From positions 248,001 through 312,000 of the forward strand of contig JAPFBL010000240.1 of assembly GCA_026182355.1 (NCBI GenBank): a stretch of 64,000 bases of DNA, read 5' to 3'. Shown here in pieces: positions 1-12,049 of the stretch. The DNA is from Hermatobates lingyangjiaoensis. Lineage: Eukaryota > Arthropoda > Insecta > Hemiptera > Hermatobatidae. Below the pieces are notes generated by a model. It ran no database searches and had not been told where the DNA came from. It saw only the letters and a program-made list of their open reading frames with translations. The position numbers and the translations under genes were made by a program. Positions within the stretch are counted from its first letter, which is position 1. Every line of letters starts with the position of its first letter.

Positions 1-2530
1 GGAGCGCATCACAGATTTTAATATAGAAAGTTTTGTCCTGAAATTTGAATATAGGAAAATGATGGAAAATTAAAAGGAATAGTTTTTAAGAGAGAGAGAT
101 CAGTAACAAATGATGTAAACTCCCAAGGAAAGGAAAAGAGAAAGTATTATCCATCGGCGCTTAAAAATGAAAGAAATTTACATTCTAGATCAAAATATGA
201 AGACTTGATTCAGTCTTGTAAACCATTGGTGTTTCTAAAATAAATGAAAATGATACAAATTTTTAAAATATAAATCTGTTATATAAATGTAATCGTCCTT
301 TATCTTGGGCCGTTTGGAAACTCTGCTCTAGTTTATAACAGGGCTTCTGTATCAGTGGATTATATATCAAGAAATTGTTGTTGTAAAGAATTATAACCGA
401 TGGTTTTCCATCAACACAAAATATGGATTAATATCATTAACACAAGGAGTATTATCAACAGTGTACACTCAACAACGTAATAAAATCAAAAACTAAAATG
501 ATATAAACAATATTATCTTTTATAAACAAATAAAATTACAAAATATCAGAATTACTAGGTATCTAAATGCATTCAGGTTGTTATCCTCAGGAAAATAATC
601 ATGGGTAGTTACTTCTTTACCTATTTACGTTATTGAAACTATTTCTTTATTATTTTAAACTCTAAGGCTACCAGAAAAGATGTTTTGGACCAAGAAATCA
701 GCACTTCGATCACTTTCAATGACTAAAAGTTTAATATTTTTGAGAGAGCTAGCAACTGTTCTTTTTTAACATGATCATATTTGCTTTCGCAGGCTCCAAC
801 AAGAAAGAATAGCTCCAGTTAAATGGTGTGTAATGCTTAGTTGGTCCCCTGACTGCCTTATAGAGCAGTAAATTACTGAGGTACTCCAGATTAACCCAGA
901 AAACAGCAGAATGATCCATAAGCAGCAAGTAACACTATCATAAACTTAGTTCAAGTTTACAAAAACATTAAATGACTCAACTGGACGTTTTGAGACAAGC
1001 TTGAAAATAGTTACTGCTTATTTTAAAAAAAAAATGCATATTTGTTTTTATTTTTTTTTTTAACACATTACTACATGACTGTCTAAGTTAGATTAGTTTA
1101 TATAAAAAGAGGGAAAAGAAAACAAAAAATCTGTTTCCACCTAAAAATCTAATAAAATATCAAGTTTTTATTTATTTTAAACAACTTCTAAAGAAGATTT
1201 ATTCCAATTAACTTGATATTTCAAAAACTGTTGACAAGTCATTTAGAAGAATAACCGACGATATTTTCTTTTTCATTATTTCTATATTTTGCCTATTATG
1301 ACTTGGAAACTAAATTTATACAAATTTCTAACTTAACCTTTGATTTGATGACAGTTGTGCATCTGAGATGACCTCATGGTGATTTCCTCTAACAGATTTG
1401 CACGCTTGTTTGTATAAATATTACTATTATCATGAAGTGCTGGTTTACTTTTTTGATTTATGTAAGTTAATTTCTACAAGATCTGAGTCAACTACTTTAA
1501 GCAGTCTTTTAGTAGTGTGTTAAAAAAAAAGAATAGAAAGAAATATAGGTTTTTTTTTAACAAGAAATGCAATTAGGTTATTGTTTTTTTTTTTTTTTTT
1601 GCTGGATGTAGAATATAAGTTTTCATCTCATATGTAAGTTTATTTGCATGAGTTCGCCCACTCACAGAAATCAAGAAGCAGTAAATAACTCAGCAGAAGG
1701 CAAGCAATAAATTTGTAAAATGTAGTTTAGAATTAGGTAAGGCTTCTAATGAGAGAGGCAAGGCGAGACGAAAGAAGGCCTAATCCCGAGGAATCCCCCA
1801 TTGTCGTGGATTGATACACTGCCGGCTCCATTCACACAACTCCTAATGGAATATTAACATAATCATGTAACTTCCCCTACATTGGTGATATACGCCTTCA
1901 AAGAACATGGTAATCGGCGTTTCTTTTTTCAAAATTTTTAAACCGCCACCTACAACTGTACAAATTAATTTATATAAATCAGCTGTTATCTCATAAAAAA
2001 AATATATTTTTTAATTTAAATTATTTAAAAGGATATCCAAATTTACTTTTTTTTCCTAATTTATTGTTCTACTAAGTATTTATGATTACACTTTGAAAGA
2101 CTTCTCAATTAACGTATCTATAATAAAGTGATAAAGTAGAAAAGACCGGATGATGTAAACTCTACGTTATTTACTAACGAAAAAAATGTAGTAATTACAA
2201 TTTAAACTTAAGCATGATTATGAATTAGGTCAACAAATAACAAATATTAGAGTTCACAATTATTGAAAGTTGAAATTTGAAAGATTTGCAATCTTATCAG
2301 TCCATCAGATATCAATACCTTATCTGAAAATAACCCATTAAATTGTTTGTAATAAAATGATGGTTCACAAGTAATGAGTTCTAGAAAACTCATTATTGTA
2401 TTTTGTATCTCATATTTTATTGGTCCAGAACATATTCTCGTATAGGACAAAACACTATACAAGAACTCCTTAGGAAAGAGGACGAGAGAAAACAGTAAGT
2501 AATACTAGGATTCTCTTGAAGGACACAAAC
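1..2530. other. AT-rich non-coding stretch, nothing recognised
   Basis: No convincing coding region, RNA gene or repeat was recognised here. It contains A and T homopolymer runs (for example around 1030-1062 and 1580-1600) and short open frames expected by chance in AT-rich DNA. It is probably intronic or intergenic. Confidence 0.6.
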
Positions 2531-2580
2531 AATCAAAGATACTTCTCAATAAGTTTGAGAATAGGCAAATCTTGGATTGT

Positions 2581-2868
2581 ATGGAAAGGAGTAGGAATAA
2601 TCTAAGGATTTTAACCGGTTTTATAACGAGTCACTACAAACTTAATGGCTATCTACGAAGAATGGGCAATATCAATTATGGTTTGTCCAGGTTCTGCAAA
2701 GTGGAGGAAGAAACACCGTTGCATACTACTGGCTGATTGCCAAGCTACTGTGCTTACAGAGGCAGGTGCTTTGGGACACCCAACAAAACCATAGAAGAGC
2801 TTTTACCGTTGGACCCAGCAGAAGCGCTGAGCTTCTTGGAGGCGTTGAAGCTAACTGGGGTACTGTAG
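2581..2868 (+). pseudogene. LINE ORF2 C-terminal fragment, zinc-knuckle region
   Basis: Read in one frame, this stretch encodes the extreme C-terminus of a non-LTR retrotransposon ORF2, the part after the reverse transcriptase. It begins with a segment of the LTGF-ITSHYKLNGYLRRMG type and continues with a cysteine-histidine block (C-x2-C, then EEETPLH). It ends at a TAG at 2866-2868. One in-frame TGA at 2734-2736 and the lost upstream ORF show it is dead. A short 3' tail follows and ends in (AAAT)n near 2924-2939, as in LINE 3' ends. The same C-terminal block is the 3' part of the three internally deleted copies at 15.8, 21.5 and 59.6 kb, so this is the only copy that keeps ORF2 sequence upstream of their deletion junction. 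The clade (Jockey, I or R1-like) cannot be fixed by eye. Confidence 0.75.
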
Positions 2869-3009
2869 TACAGAAGGGGGGAAGTACAATAGTTCTTAGG
2901 ACGCAGTACTATAATCACTCTTCAATAAATAAATAAATCTAATATTTCTGCATAGGGAATATGAATATCCACTTCTCTGGAATATCAGCTCAAACGAATA
3001 TAAGCGTCC

Positions 3010-3575
3010 ACCTGAATCCATCACAACCAACCGTAAATAGACTCGTCTGAATAATCTTAAGGCTAATAAAAAAAACATAGATGCCAGAATTTACTTGGGG
3101 CGAGAAAGGTGTCTTAAAAAGATAGATGCAAACTGAAAGAAGAAAAGAACACTTGGGATCCATCTCCTGAACCAGTGCGCGTCTGGGCGGACTTTTCACT
3201 CACAGACATTAGTCCAAGACTAGGAACTCCAAGGTAGCAGCTAAAGACTCTATTGTCCACTGCAGAGAATGAGGTCAATTAAGGTTAAGGGTCAGTTAAG
3301 GGCGGACCAGCACCCGAGCCAGCGCGCGAAAAGAGGACTTTCCACCCCCTGACGCCGGCCCAGAGTAGCACTCCGCCAAGCTGTGCCTTTCTTAGTCCAC
3401 GCCATCTAGGCGTGTTAAGCCCCCCCACCACGACAAGGTGAAGGCACATCGGGGGGGAGAGGACGTTAAGCCGTCGGTCCTGAGACCATATGATATACAT
3501 GTTAATGATCTCTACTCTAAATAGACTTCAATTAGGCAAAATGTAGGACTCCCAATGTAGAATCAGCCTTCTTTC
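3010..3575 (+). repeat. Composite interspersed repeat, copy 1
   Basis: This copy aligns by eye with 46190-46712, about 43 kb away. Shared landmarks are a CCGTAA block, a block around 3160-3200 (cctgaaccagtgcg, gggcggac), a block around 3220-3260 (aaggtagcag, aaagactct), a C-rich stretch with a hairpin formed by gtgcctttc and gaaggcac, and an end of the form ggcaaaatgtaggactccc. That last block is the tail of the tRNA-headed SINEs in this window, so the repeat joins a different 5' module to a SINE-like tail. No coding function is claimed; minus-strand ORFs inside it are conserved only because the DNA is repeated. Confidence 0.7.
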
Positions 3576-3650
3576 TATGGTATCAGAAGGTCAATGTTCG
3601 GCCTATGTGTGTTCCTTTGTAGGTGACTGTCACTGCAACCTCACCTAACC
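3576..3650 (-). repeat. Fragment of the 61.2-kb repeat family
   Basis: On the minus strand this piece reads from AGGTTAGGTGAGG through a block close to ACACACATAGGCCG and then a tGATACCA block. These occur in the same order at 61170-61245 on the plus strand. A further degraded relative lies near 46720-46790. It looks like the 5' end of an unidentified interspersed element. Confidence 0.55.
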
Positions 3651-5410
3651 TACTGTTAGTTACTTATCTCAGTTCAAGCAAAGGACAGCACACGGTGCAT
3701 TGGATTCACTGCGGATAAAGAAACACATTATTTTGCAGTATCTTTCCCATAACCTCCAGAGGGAGGCTGTAACCACAGTCATCAGACCGAACAGGGGATT
3801 AGCCAGGGAAAAGAACTTATGGGGCATCCATTAGTTACATGCCACGTACTTGGGGTATCCAAATGAGTTTACAAAGAAGTCTTTTTCAAGGAAAAAAAAT
3901 ATTCTACACGGTGAATTATATTAAATGAGTTATTTTCATGAAGACACCTAGACATAACAAACTTAATGGAAGTGAGGCGGAGGAAATCTTGATAAATAAG
4001 TAGCGAAGATCAAAGATGGGTGTCTTGAGGATTTCTGGTCTAAAGAAATAGTAGTCCTGTTTATACGCCCACATTTCGCCAAAAATTGTTTGGCATTTTC
4101 AAGGCTAAAAAAAATTTATTGACAACATAATTAGCGAAAACAAATACATCCAATTTTCCATCAAAACAATGCATCCAAAAATACATCCAATTCAAATACA
4201 TTCACTATATTTGATATATATATATATATATATATAATATATTCACAGAAAGAAAATACAATCACAATACAGATCTTTAAAGAAGAGGGATTTCAGATGT
4301 AAATATACTTCTGAAATATAAGTTTTTTTTCTTGGTATTTTTCCAAGATGCCAGGATTTTTAACACAAATCTTGTTCAAAACTGCTCTTTCTAATTGTTA
4401 TTTCATTGGCCAACCCTCAGTATGATACGGCAAACAACATGACCTAGACGATATCAGTCAAAACAACTAAAAGATGAAATGCAAAAAAAAATATAAAACA
4501 GAAAAGTAAAAAAAAATTTTAAACTTCAAAAGAATTATGAATTCAAGTTTTAAGAGGTTAAAAAAAATTACAAACTTTTTAAAGGGTTAAAAAAATATTT
4601 TTCTATTTACTTTATAATTTTAAATAAAATTTAAAGTAAGTTGTGCGTATGAATTTGACAATAGATAGCCTACGTTTTGCAGTTAGGAACGTTTGTCTCC
4701 TCCTTTGTACACCTGCCACCATACTCTCCCGTTCATCTACCTGGTCGCTTAAATCCAAAGGTAAATGACTGTATATTATTAAGTATTATTATTTAATTTT
4801 ATAATCTAATGTTATATGTATAAAAATTATTACATTGGATATTTTAATTTAACAGTCTTTCTTGGGGTGAGTATTAGGGGCTTGGAACGCATTAGGCTAT
4901 TTACATGTAATTAACGATTCTTATTAAACTTATCTGATGAAATCGCTTCTTATGAATTGATTTTGTATGAAGAGATATAAATGTATTAAGCAGAACATTG
5001 AGTTCGAACATTGACTTTTGTTGAAAAGTTTTATACTTTATCACTGTTGTATAATTCAGTGAGTTATCTTGACAGAGAAGGAACGAGTAAACAGAACATG
5101 AATAGGCTTGTGTGAGACTGGCAAATGGTGGCTAAGCAAAGAGTTTCTGGAAGCCCCAGCCACCGTGTACTCACAAACATGCCTGATAGTGGGACCCTTT
5201 TTATCTCGACTTCCTTGTAGCGCATGAGCTGAGCCTGATGAAGCGTGGACAGGCCTCTACAAGCCCAGAACAAACTCATTCAGTCTTAGGCAGAGGTAGG
5301 TGTGAGGTCGTGGTCAACTTTGTACACCTCCTATCCAAATGTAAAATACTATACCCTAGTAAAATATTTTGTTTACTAAAAAACATTTATTACCAATTTC
5401 CCATTAATAC
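3651..5410. other. Non-coding stretch with an (AT)n tract
   Basis: No gene was recognised. The stretch holds a hammerhead-like remnant (4068-4106, listed separately), an (AT)n microsatellite at about 4213-4238 and a less AT-rich segment at 5050-5330 whose ORFs match nothing I recognise. Confidence 0.55.
4068..4106 (-). ncRNA. Hammerhead-like PLE remnant, degraded
   Basis: On the minus strand there is a GCCAAA...TTTGGC stem II followed by GAAATG. The core is degraded (TTGAAAA in place of CTGANGA). The motif and its downstream flank match the better-preserved copy at 53126-53166. It is most likely inactive. Confidence 0.4.
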
Positions 5411-5414
5411 AGTC

Positions 5415-5665
5415 AATGAAGTTAGGGGTCATGGTAGCCCAGTGGTTTGCACACACGCATCTAGACTAGTAGATTTGGGTTCCATTCCCACTCTAGTCAT
5501 GGATTTTTTCAGGTGGGAGTAGAAAAAACTCTCAGTGCTTTGTCTTTCGAATAGTACGTTAAGCAATCAGTCCTTGGCCTCTGCGATATCATATACTTGT
5601 TAATGAATCCTACTCTAAGTATAGATGAATTGGGCAAAATTTAGGACTCCGCAATGTAGAGTCAT
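5415..5665 (+). mobile_element. tRNA-derived SINE
   Basis: The head carries a good pol III A box (TAGCCCAGTGG at about 5433) and, about 50 bp later, a weakened B box (GGTTCCATTCC). The body runs to the shared family tail (ttgggcaaaatttaggactc, ending near gtagagtca). Other copies of the family are at 28833-29164 (minus), 45786-45925 and 48024-48262. No clear target duplication was found. Confidence 0.75.
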
Positions 5666-6196
5666 TAGGAATATACAATATTCCCTCGAGGAATCAATAT
5701 CAGAGGTGTAGTTCTCAAGCATAGTAGACCTCTCCATTCACCACAATTCGAACATCGAATAAAATACTTCATTCTCTTTAATACCACCCTTTATTCGACT
5801 TTCAATCGAATCAATGACATTAAAAAAAAATCTTTTCTGAAACGACAACTTCTGGCACAACAAACAATATTGTATATCTCCCACACTCAAAAGATGTCAA
5901 AATGTTTCAAAAATAAACAAAATGTGAATAATTTGCATGATTCCAAATGACGATGTACAGCATATTCCTATATAAAGAAATTAAATACTGAAAAATAAAC
6001 ATTTAGAAAAATGCAAAAACTTATATTAAAGTATATAATAAAACAAAGCAAAAATCAAACTTTTTAAAAAAATAAAGGATCATTATAATATGGGCCCCCG
6101 CTCCGCACGAACATACCAATAAGTATTTATATGATATAACTACCTTACTAATATATACCATTCATCTTCTTATCTTAACATAAACCTTAACTTAAA

Positions 6197-6390
6197 TAAA
6201 TAAAAACCAATTAAAAAGAAGATAGCACAGGAATAACTCACTTCTATATTTCGACCATCGTCGTCAACAGGAGGCGAAGAGTCGCCGCTCTGCCTTCCAG
6301 CGGGTCTCTTCGCCTCCTGTTGACGACGATGGTCTAAATATAGAAGTGAGTTATTCCTGTGCTATCTTCTTTTTTTATTGGTTTTTATTT
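6197..6390. repeat. Inverted repeat, 85-bp arms (PLE end pair)
   Basis: The arms 6197-6281 and 6306-6390 are near-perfect reverse complements separated by a 24-bp GC-rich loop. Each arm carries a gacgacgatggtc block followed by aaatatagaagtgag, which resembles the PLE 3' ends at 43043, 54005 and 54194. The RNA would form a long hairpin. I read it as two PLE terminal repeats joined head to head. Confidence 0.8.
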
Positions 6391-7587
6391 AAAAGTCCGC
6401 TGGATCGTTTCATTTAGTTAGTTAACTTAAATAAATACCTATATAGAATACTATTTCATTCTTGTTACCTTTACATCTGTATACACATACCATCCTTGTA
6501 TATGAACCTACGCTTTCCATGCCTTTATATCCAACGAAATCAATTTTTTTTATAATATCTGCTAGAAATATGCCTACTATAACATGTTTGGAAAGTTTAA
6601 TATATACTAATATTACAAAATTATGCAAAATATGTTAAATACCTAATATAGAATCTTTCCTACTTATAACAAATTTGGCTTGCTTTCAGTATTTAATTTT
6701 TACACGTGTTATTGTTAATAATAAAGCAATTCTTCATTCTTATTTCATCACGAGTAGTCCCAACCTCTACCATTTTGTGACTCACTCTGCTATGCACAAG
6801 TAGATAGATTAGAATGACCACTGGATATATGCATTGTTGAAAGAACCCGATTGCAGAATTGCTCACGTCATTAAATACCACTTTTTTATGATATAATCAT
6901 TGATTATACAGTATGAGCCATTCTGCAATCAAATTCTGACATATAGATTTATACGCAATAGTTCCTCCTATAAATAAATAGAAATTTGTTCTGAAATATT
7001 TCACTCATGTTTCCAATTCGTTCTTAAATCATCAGTGTATCTGCCAAAATAGCGGTATATTTCATATTTCAATTTATGCAAATAACACTTTTAATTATAT
7101 GTAGAAATACCAGTTTTATATTTAAATATTTAGAGCATGGCTCTAATGGTATCAACTATTTAATGAAACTGTTTTTAAAAACAGAAGTTGATTTATAGTT
7201 AATTATTTGCAATTAACAGTGATTAAGTGCAGTTATGGTTCAGCTTTTTAGAATGAATAGTGATGATTGGATAGTTGTTAACTGAAACTTTAGGAAGATA
7301 GAGAATACAAACACTCTAGTTTAGGTAAATTATTGAAAAGATTTGATTGGGAAAAACTGGTTCGTTTTTTTTTCTGCTCATCGAGTGTTGTAGCAGAGAT
7401 AAACATTAGCTGAAGAAAATATGTCAGCCGAAAAAAAAATTGTCAACCTCTTGTTCTAACACTTGACTGCCTTAATACCAGCCACCAAATGATAATTTGT
7501 AGTGTTTAGTTAATAAAGAACACGAAATCGATATCACATAAAAATTCTAACTTAGTGCAATCACTTATTATGTGGTATTTACTCATT
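6391..7587. other. AT-rich stretch with a small imperfect hairpin
   Basis: No gene was recognised. A short inverted repeat (gattgcagaattgctc at about 6849, tgagccattctgcaatc at about 6914) is the only structure noted. Confidence 0.5.
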
Positions 7588-7632
7588 GTAGGGTAAATGA
7601 AATGGTCTCCACATATAAAAATTTAATGGCAT

Positions 7633-7673
7633 AAACAACACGTTTCGAACACGTAGTGTTATTCCTCAGGAAT
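7633..7673 (-). ncRNA. Hammerhead-like motif, ACGTGT stem III
   Basis: On the minus strand: core CTGAGGA, one unpaired base, a stem II closed around AACACTACGTGTT, then GAA and ACGTGT. That last part is one change away from the palindrome ACGCGT seen in the 32.8-kb copy. Stem I pairing is weak. Probably a decayed PLE hammerhead. Confidence 0.55.
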
Positions 7674-7700
7674 TATTTAAAGGCTTTAAATTTCTTAGTT

Positions 7701-7744
7701 AAAGCCTGAGGAAGAACACTACGTGTTCGAAACGCTTTGTTTAT
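7701..7744 (+). ncRNA. Hammerhead-like motif, inverted partner
   Basis: Core CTGAGGA at 7706-7712, one unpaired A, a 6-bp stem II (GAACAC with GTGTTC), then GAAACGC. It is the opposite-strand partner of 7633-7673. Stem III has lost its palindrome (ACGCTT), so activity is doubtful. Confidence 0.55.
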
Positions 7745-7793
7745 ACCATTAAATTTTTATATGTGGAGACCATTTCATTAACTTTTACCCTAC

Positions 7794-9345
7794 AAGAATA
7801 TAAAAATACGAAATGTTAGTAATGGCAACTATAGTCTCCTATAGTACTCCTACGATATAAATATGTGCCTCCTCTGACACTAGTAAAGTAATAATGGTGT
7901 TCGAGATGAAGGTATGATAACTTGTTTTTTTTTTAAAGGTGCTAAAAATGTGTGACTTAAACGATTGTTCAAGGGAATCCCATGATAATAGGCAAATGTT
8001 TAAGTCACGGGCATGTTACTAAGCAAATTAATTAGTTATTTACTAATTCATTAACAAATTAATTTATTAATTAGTAAAGTAACAAGGGCATGCTACTTTG
8101 TTGGCCATAGGAAAGTGACAGTTCATAAGCAGGTTCAAAATAGTGGAACCAAATAATATCGTAATACAGATTACAATTATATCAGTATATGCAATTTTGA
8201 GATGCTTTTAGGATCAGAAGGATGGATATTATTGTTGAAAAAAGGACAATGTAAGAACGGGGATTAATGCTACAGCAAGCTTGACAACTATGACCTAAGA
8301 TTCAATCCTGTGGTACTATCGAAGAGCAGGAGAGAAGCGTAAGTAAAGTCAACTTAAAGTTTCTTCGGTAACATATGAAAGATGAACAGTATGAACAGAA
8401 AAATGTAAAAGAAAAAGAAAACAAGGAAAACTCTTTAATAATAATACTAAGTTTATGGACAACAAGAAAAAAGGGGTTTACAAAAAAAAATGTAGTTTTA
8501 CGCCGATTCCTACTTCGTCGAGACATGTGAAGCATTTTAACTGTTTAAACACAAATCTTGATAAAATTAAAAGGATATATTGGTTCTGAAAATGATTCTT
8601 TTTATGTATTAGTGTGGAATGTTATTAGATTATTACAAATGCAATGCATTCGGATAAACAACTACTCAGAGTTGTTTTTAAACATGAGAGGGATGTCAAG
8701 TTTCATAATAAAGGCACTTCTGTGTATATTGAATTTTAAATAAAGCAAATATTTATTTGTAAAATAATATTAAATATTATTGTAAATATTTAATTTTACA
8801 AATTAAGTAAATAATTTAATTATTTATTTAAGTATTGCAAATATTAAATTGTAATTTTGTGTTAAGTTAAATTCTCACTTTGCAAGTTAAATTTATGTAA
8901 TTTCGATTCAACTCAATTTAGTACCTATTTTCATGTTGGTAAAACTGAATTTCAATAAGAGGGTCTTCTATATCATTAAGGTGTGGCCACGGAATGGTAT
9001 AAGGTACAACTGTATTCATACCGGATACAGAAACGTTGTGGAAAAGTGTTCAAATCTATCGTAATAGATAACTTAATTGAACACATAGTAAAAGTAATGA
9101 AACAACGAAAGTGTTGAAAGAAGATTAGAAAAAAAATAAGAAGTGGCTTACACTCAACTTAACTATAAGTAAACATAATTTCACACTCGTTGCAATCAAT
9201 ATAGTTTTGATTTGAACTTAGTTTTTGCTATCGGGCATACTTAATATCCGCTCTATGGTAAAGTACTTCAAAATTCACAGCGTCTGAAACAAATCCAGAA
9301 TTAAATATAGTTAATGGGTTAGTTCCACTGAGGTTAGTAATATTA
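7794..9345. other. AT-rich stretch, small palindromes only
   Basis: No gene was recognised. Noted are a gtgacttaaac...gtttaagtcac inverted pair near 7952-8008, and attaatt-rich inverted repeats near 8030-8085 and 8750-8840. Confidence 0.5.
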
Positions 9346-9392
9346 GAATTAGTAATAATACATTCCGTCATATCTCGTAAAGTCTCTGAAAA

Positions 9393-9435
9393 GCTCGACC
9401 GGTTTCGGGTCCGTCTGGATCCCATCTTCAAGAGC
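9393..9435 (-). ncRNA. Hammerhead-like motif, ACCGGT stem III
   Basis: Stem I GCTC pairs with GAGC. The core reads TTGAAGA (C3 changed to U). One unpaired T follows, then stem II with GGG/CCC closing, GAA, the palindrome ACCGGT, C17 and GAGC. The fold is intact but the C3 change should weaken catalysis. Confidence 0.6.
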
Positions 9436-9478
9436 ACCTAACTGACTGTGAAGTGCTGACATTCACAGTCAGTTAGGT

Positions 9479-9521
9479 GCTCTTGAAGATGGGATCCAGA
9501 CGGACCCGAAACCGGTCGAGC
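9479..9521 (+). ncRNA. Hammerhead-like motif, ACCGGT stem III, partner
   Basis: Same architecture as the minus-strand copy: GCTC (9479-9482), TTGAAGA (9483-9489), stem II to 9507, GAA (9508-9510), ACCGGT (9511-9516), C17 at 9517, then GAGC (9518-9521). All helices can form. Confidence 0.6.
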
Positions 9522-9579
9522 TTTTCAGAGACTTTACGAGGTATGACGGAATGTATTATTACTAATTCTAAATCCAGAA

Positions 9580-11600
9580 TTGTTTTAAAGTCATTATGCA
9601 ATGATGAAACGCAAATATTGAGAAATGTATTCATTTTTTTGTTTTATTATAACAGTTTAAAGTTAAAATACTGTCAAAAAACGAAAGTTCTTCATGAAAT
9701 GAGCTTTAAAAATTATAAAAAAAAATTAATGTTTTTTCTCTTCTTTTTTATTTTAACTTATTGAAATAAAAATTAGTATCAAATATTTTTCACTAAGTAA
9801 ATTATTGTAATGTTGAGGAAAATCTATTTAAAAATATTAGGAGATTACACGTTTTGAGATTCTGAGTTCATTTTTGAAGTTTTTTTGATGTGTTTGTGAG
9901 AGGGTGCGCTATGATTATCTAAAAGTTTGCAAAATCACCACAGTTCATATAGTTTGATGGCTTAGATTATCTTATATCTACAAATATCCCCCCAAGATGT
10001 AGAACAGTTACATTGTTTATAATTAATACTTTAAAAGAGTTTTCAAAAGAAATTTCAAATTTGTAATTACTATTGAAATATTTTAATTTTGAATTATGAT
10101 TGAATATAAAAGATTGTATTCAAGAAAGTGGTAACATCATTTGATGGGTAATGATTGAATTAAAAACACAGATATAGCTTTATTGGCCGTTGAATTTTAC
10201 AGAATTTGGAAAATTTCTTAACTTGAGAAAGTTAAATTAATAAAGTTAATTCGAACTACATGAAATAATAATAATACAAAATTTAAGAAATCACATAAGA
10301 TTTTGAAAATGTTCTGTATAGCATCTACCTAAAAGTAATATTAGAAAAAAACAAACAGGAATTTTGGTGTCATTTTTAATAAAATTTTAAAACTGTATTG
10401 TGACTGGTCATCTTGTGCATCTACACATCAACCATATTTAAGTATATCAGCTTAATTAAATTGATTGCCACCGGTATGGTAATAGAATTACTTATTGATA
10501 AGTGTGAACCAATCCAGATTTCTTTGATGCAAAAAATTTGAGAAAAAAGTAATTTTAAGTTTTTTTGTTTATAATGTAGGACTACTTCAAAAATTTTAAT
10601 ATTTACTAAAACATCGAAGATATGAAGAATAATTTATTTATTAAAAATGTATTTTTCCCTCTTTTAAGAAGTTTTGTAAAAATAAGAAATTTTCTTATGA
10701 CTTTTTAGTTGGTTTGTAAAATAAAAAAAAAATTAATTTGGGTAAATAGTTCGTTAATGAGATCTTGTTTTGAGTTTTTAAAGAGATATTTAGATTTTTT
10801 TTGTTACACTGTAGGGTTTTTAAGTTGTTATTGTAGGATTGTTATAAAACTCTAGAACTCTTAAATTTGTATTGATCGCCTGTTTTGATTGAATGTGGAA
10901 GTTGATAGGGCTAGAATGAGACAGATAGTGTGAATCTGTTTAAAGTGAAAGAGAGTTACTAAATGTGGGTGGGCCCTCAAAAGTCAAAGAATAGGAGGAA
11001 ATTAAAGGACATTTAGAGAGGAAAGGAGCAGCTGGAAATGTTACAAATTGTATACCTGGCTGGAGTTCATTAATTTGAGACACCTTTTTGGGGCTGGACC
11101 AGGCAGATACAATGGGGCACTTAGGAAAGTGGGCCGTTCTTGGGAAGGGACAATCGCTTCCTAACCAAACAGGCGCCGGCAACCGTAACAGACCATCCAG
11201 GGAACAAACCAATCTGCCTCGTGACCCACGCCTTTACAGCTTTTCGCCGTAAACCACTAATCTATAAAAATATTTCTTTCGAAATAATAGCAATAATACC
11301 TTTGTTTTAATACTACAATTTAATATTAGGAATTCCACATTTGTAAATTTAGTTACCCAAACACAAAAAAGTAAAGTTTCAATAAGTTTCAGCAAATATG
11401 ATTTAAAGATAAATTTCCTTTGTTTATATGCAACTGCTTCAACAATTTTAATATTAACTAAAAAATAGCATTTATAAAGAATTTTTTTAGTAAAATTTAC
11501 ATAATATTTCAATACCATTCCAGTTAAATTATTTTTGATATTACTGATAAAACTTTATACCGTGTGCATGGTAAACTGGATCTCTGAAGTATATCACATA
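9580..11600. other. AT-rich stretch with one GC-richer island
   Basis: No gene was recognised. The segment 10930-11240 is less AT-rich than its surroundings and has a minus-strand ORF (90 codons) with no recognisable domain and no clear splice sites. Confidence 0.5.
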
Positions 11601-11604
11601 TCTC

Positions 11605-12040
11605 GAGTTATCTATATAAATAAAATAATGATTTTGTCTGTACATTGCTTAGAACTGACTCATTTCCAGTTTTCTTTACGTTTCATACATTGGAGAAACC
11701 GAATCTATCCTTAGAAAAATTTCTGTCGGTTTGTCCGCCAAATTTTGTCACAAGTAAACTCAGCCACCGTAAGACATCTCAAGCTGAAACATTTACAGTA
11801 GATTTATGTATGTCTAACTTAAAATATAGGCTCTTAATTGATTGGAAATTCAACGTAGAAGTTAGGTTATGGACATTTAAAGCAAAAACGTTTGTCACAA
11901 GTAAACTCAGCCACCATGAGACACAGCGAGCTGAAACATTGACACTAGATTTGTGTATGCCTAACTTAAAATATAGGCTCTAAATAGATTGATAATTCAA
12001 TACAGAAGCGAAGTTATGGGGCTTTAAGCTGTATTTTCTA
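11605..12040 (+). repeat. Two-unit coding-like repeat, unidentified element
   Basis: Two units offset by 147 bp (11747 and 11894, both starting gtcacaagtaaactcagcca) translate in one frame into related peptides (VTSKLSH, then AET, then DLCM-NLKYRL). The upstream start (tctatataaataaaat, then ttttgtctgt) resembles starts of some arthropod repeats, including Helitron-related ones. That identification is weak. The 147-bp period is a multiple of three, so the frame is kept. Confidence 0.5.
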
Positions 12041-12049
12041 ACTTCACAG

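Larger units (their letters stand above)
7588..7793. repeat. Inverted repeat with hammerhead-like arms
   Basis: The element opens with gtagggtaaatga and closes with tttaccctac. Its arms share gaaatggtctccacatat and its complement. Each arm contains a CTGAGGA...GAAACG motif, listed separately. The same family forms the outer arms of the foldback at 31596-32908. It is interpreted as two PLE terminal repeats in head-to-head orientation. Confidence 0.85.
9351..9571. repeat. Near-perfect 100-bp inverted repeat (PLE end pair)
   Basis: Arms of roughly 100 bp meet around a 9-bp spacer at about 9453-9461 and differ by about one base (ctcgtaaag against ctttacgagg context). Both arms contain a hammerhead-like motif. 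A third, single-arm copy lies at 57360-57455. It is interpreted as recent head-to-head PLE terminal repeats. Confidence 0.85.

Noticed and set aside
5229..5260. CTGATGA core at 5234
   Set aside because: No GAAA and no stem II in the right place.
10940..11212. 90-codon minus ORF in a GC-richer patch
   Set aside because: No recognisable domain, no convincing splice sites and no repeat match.
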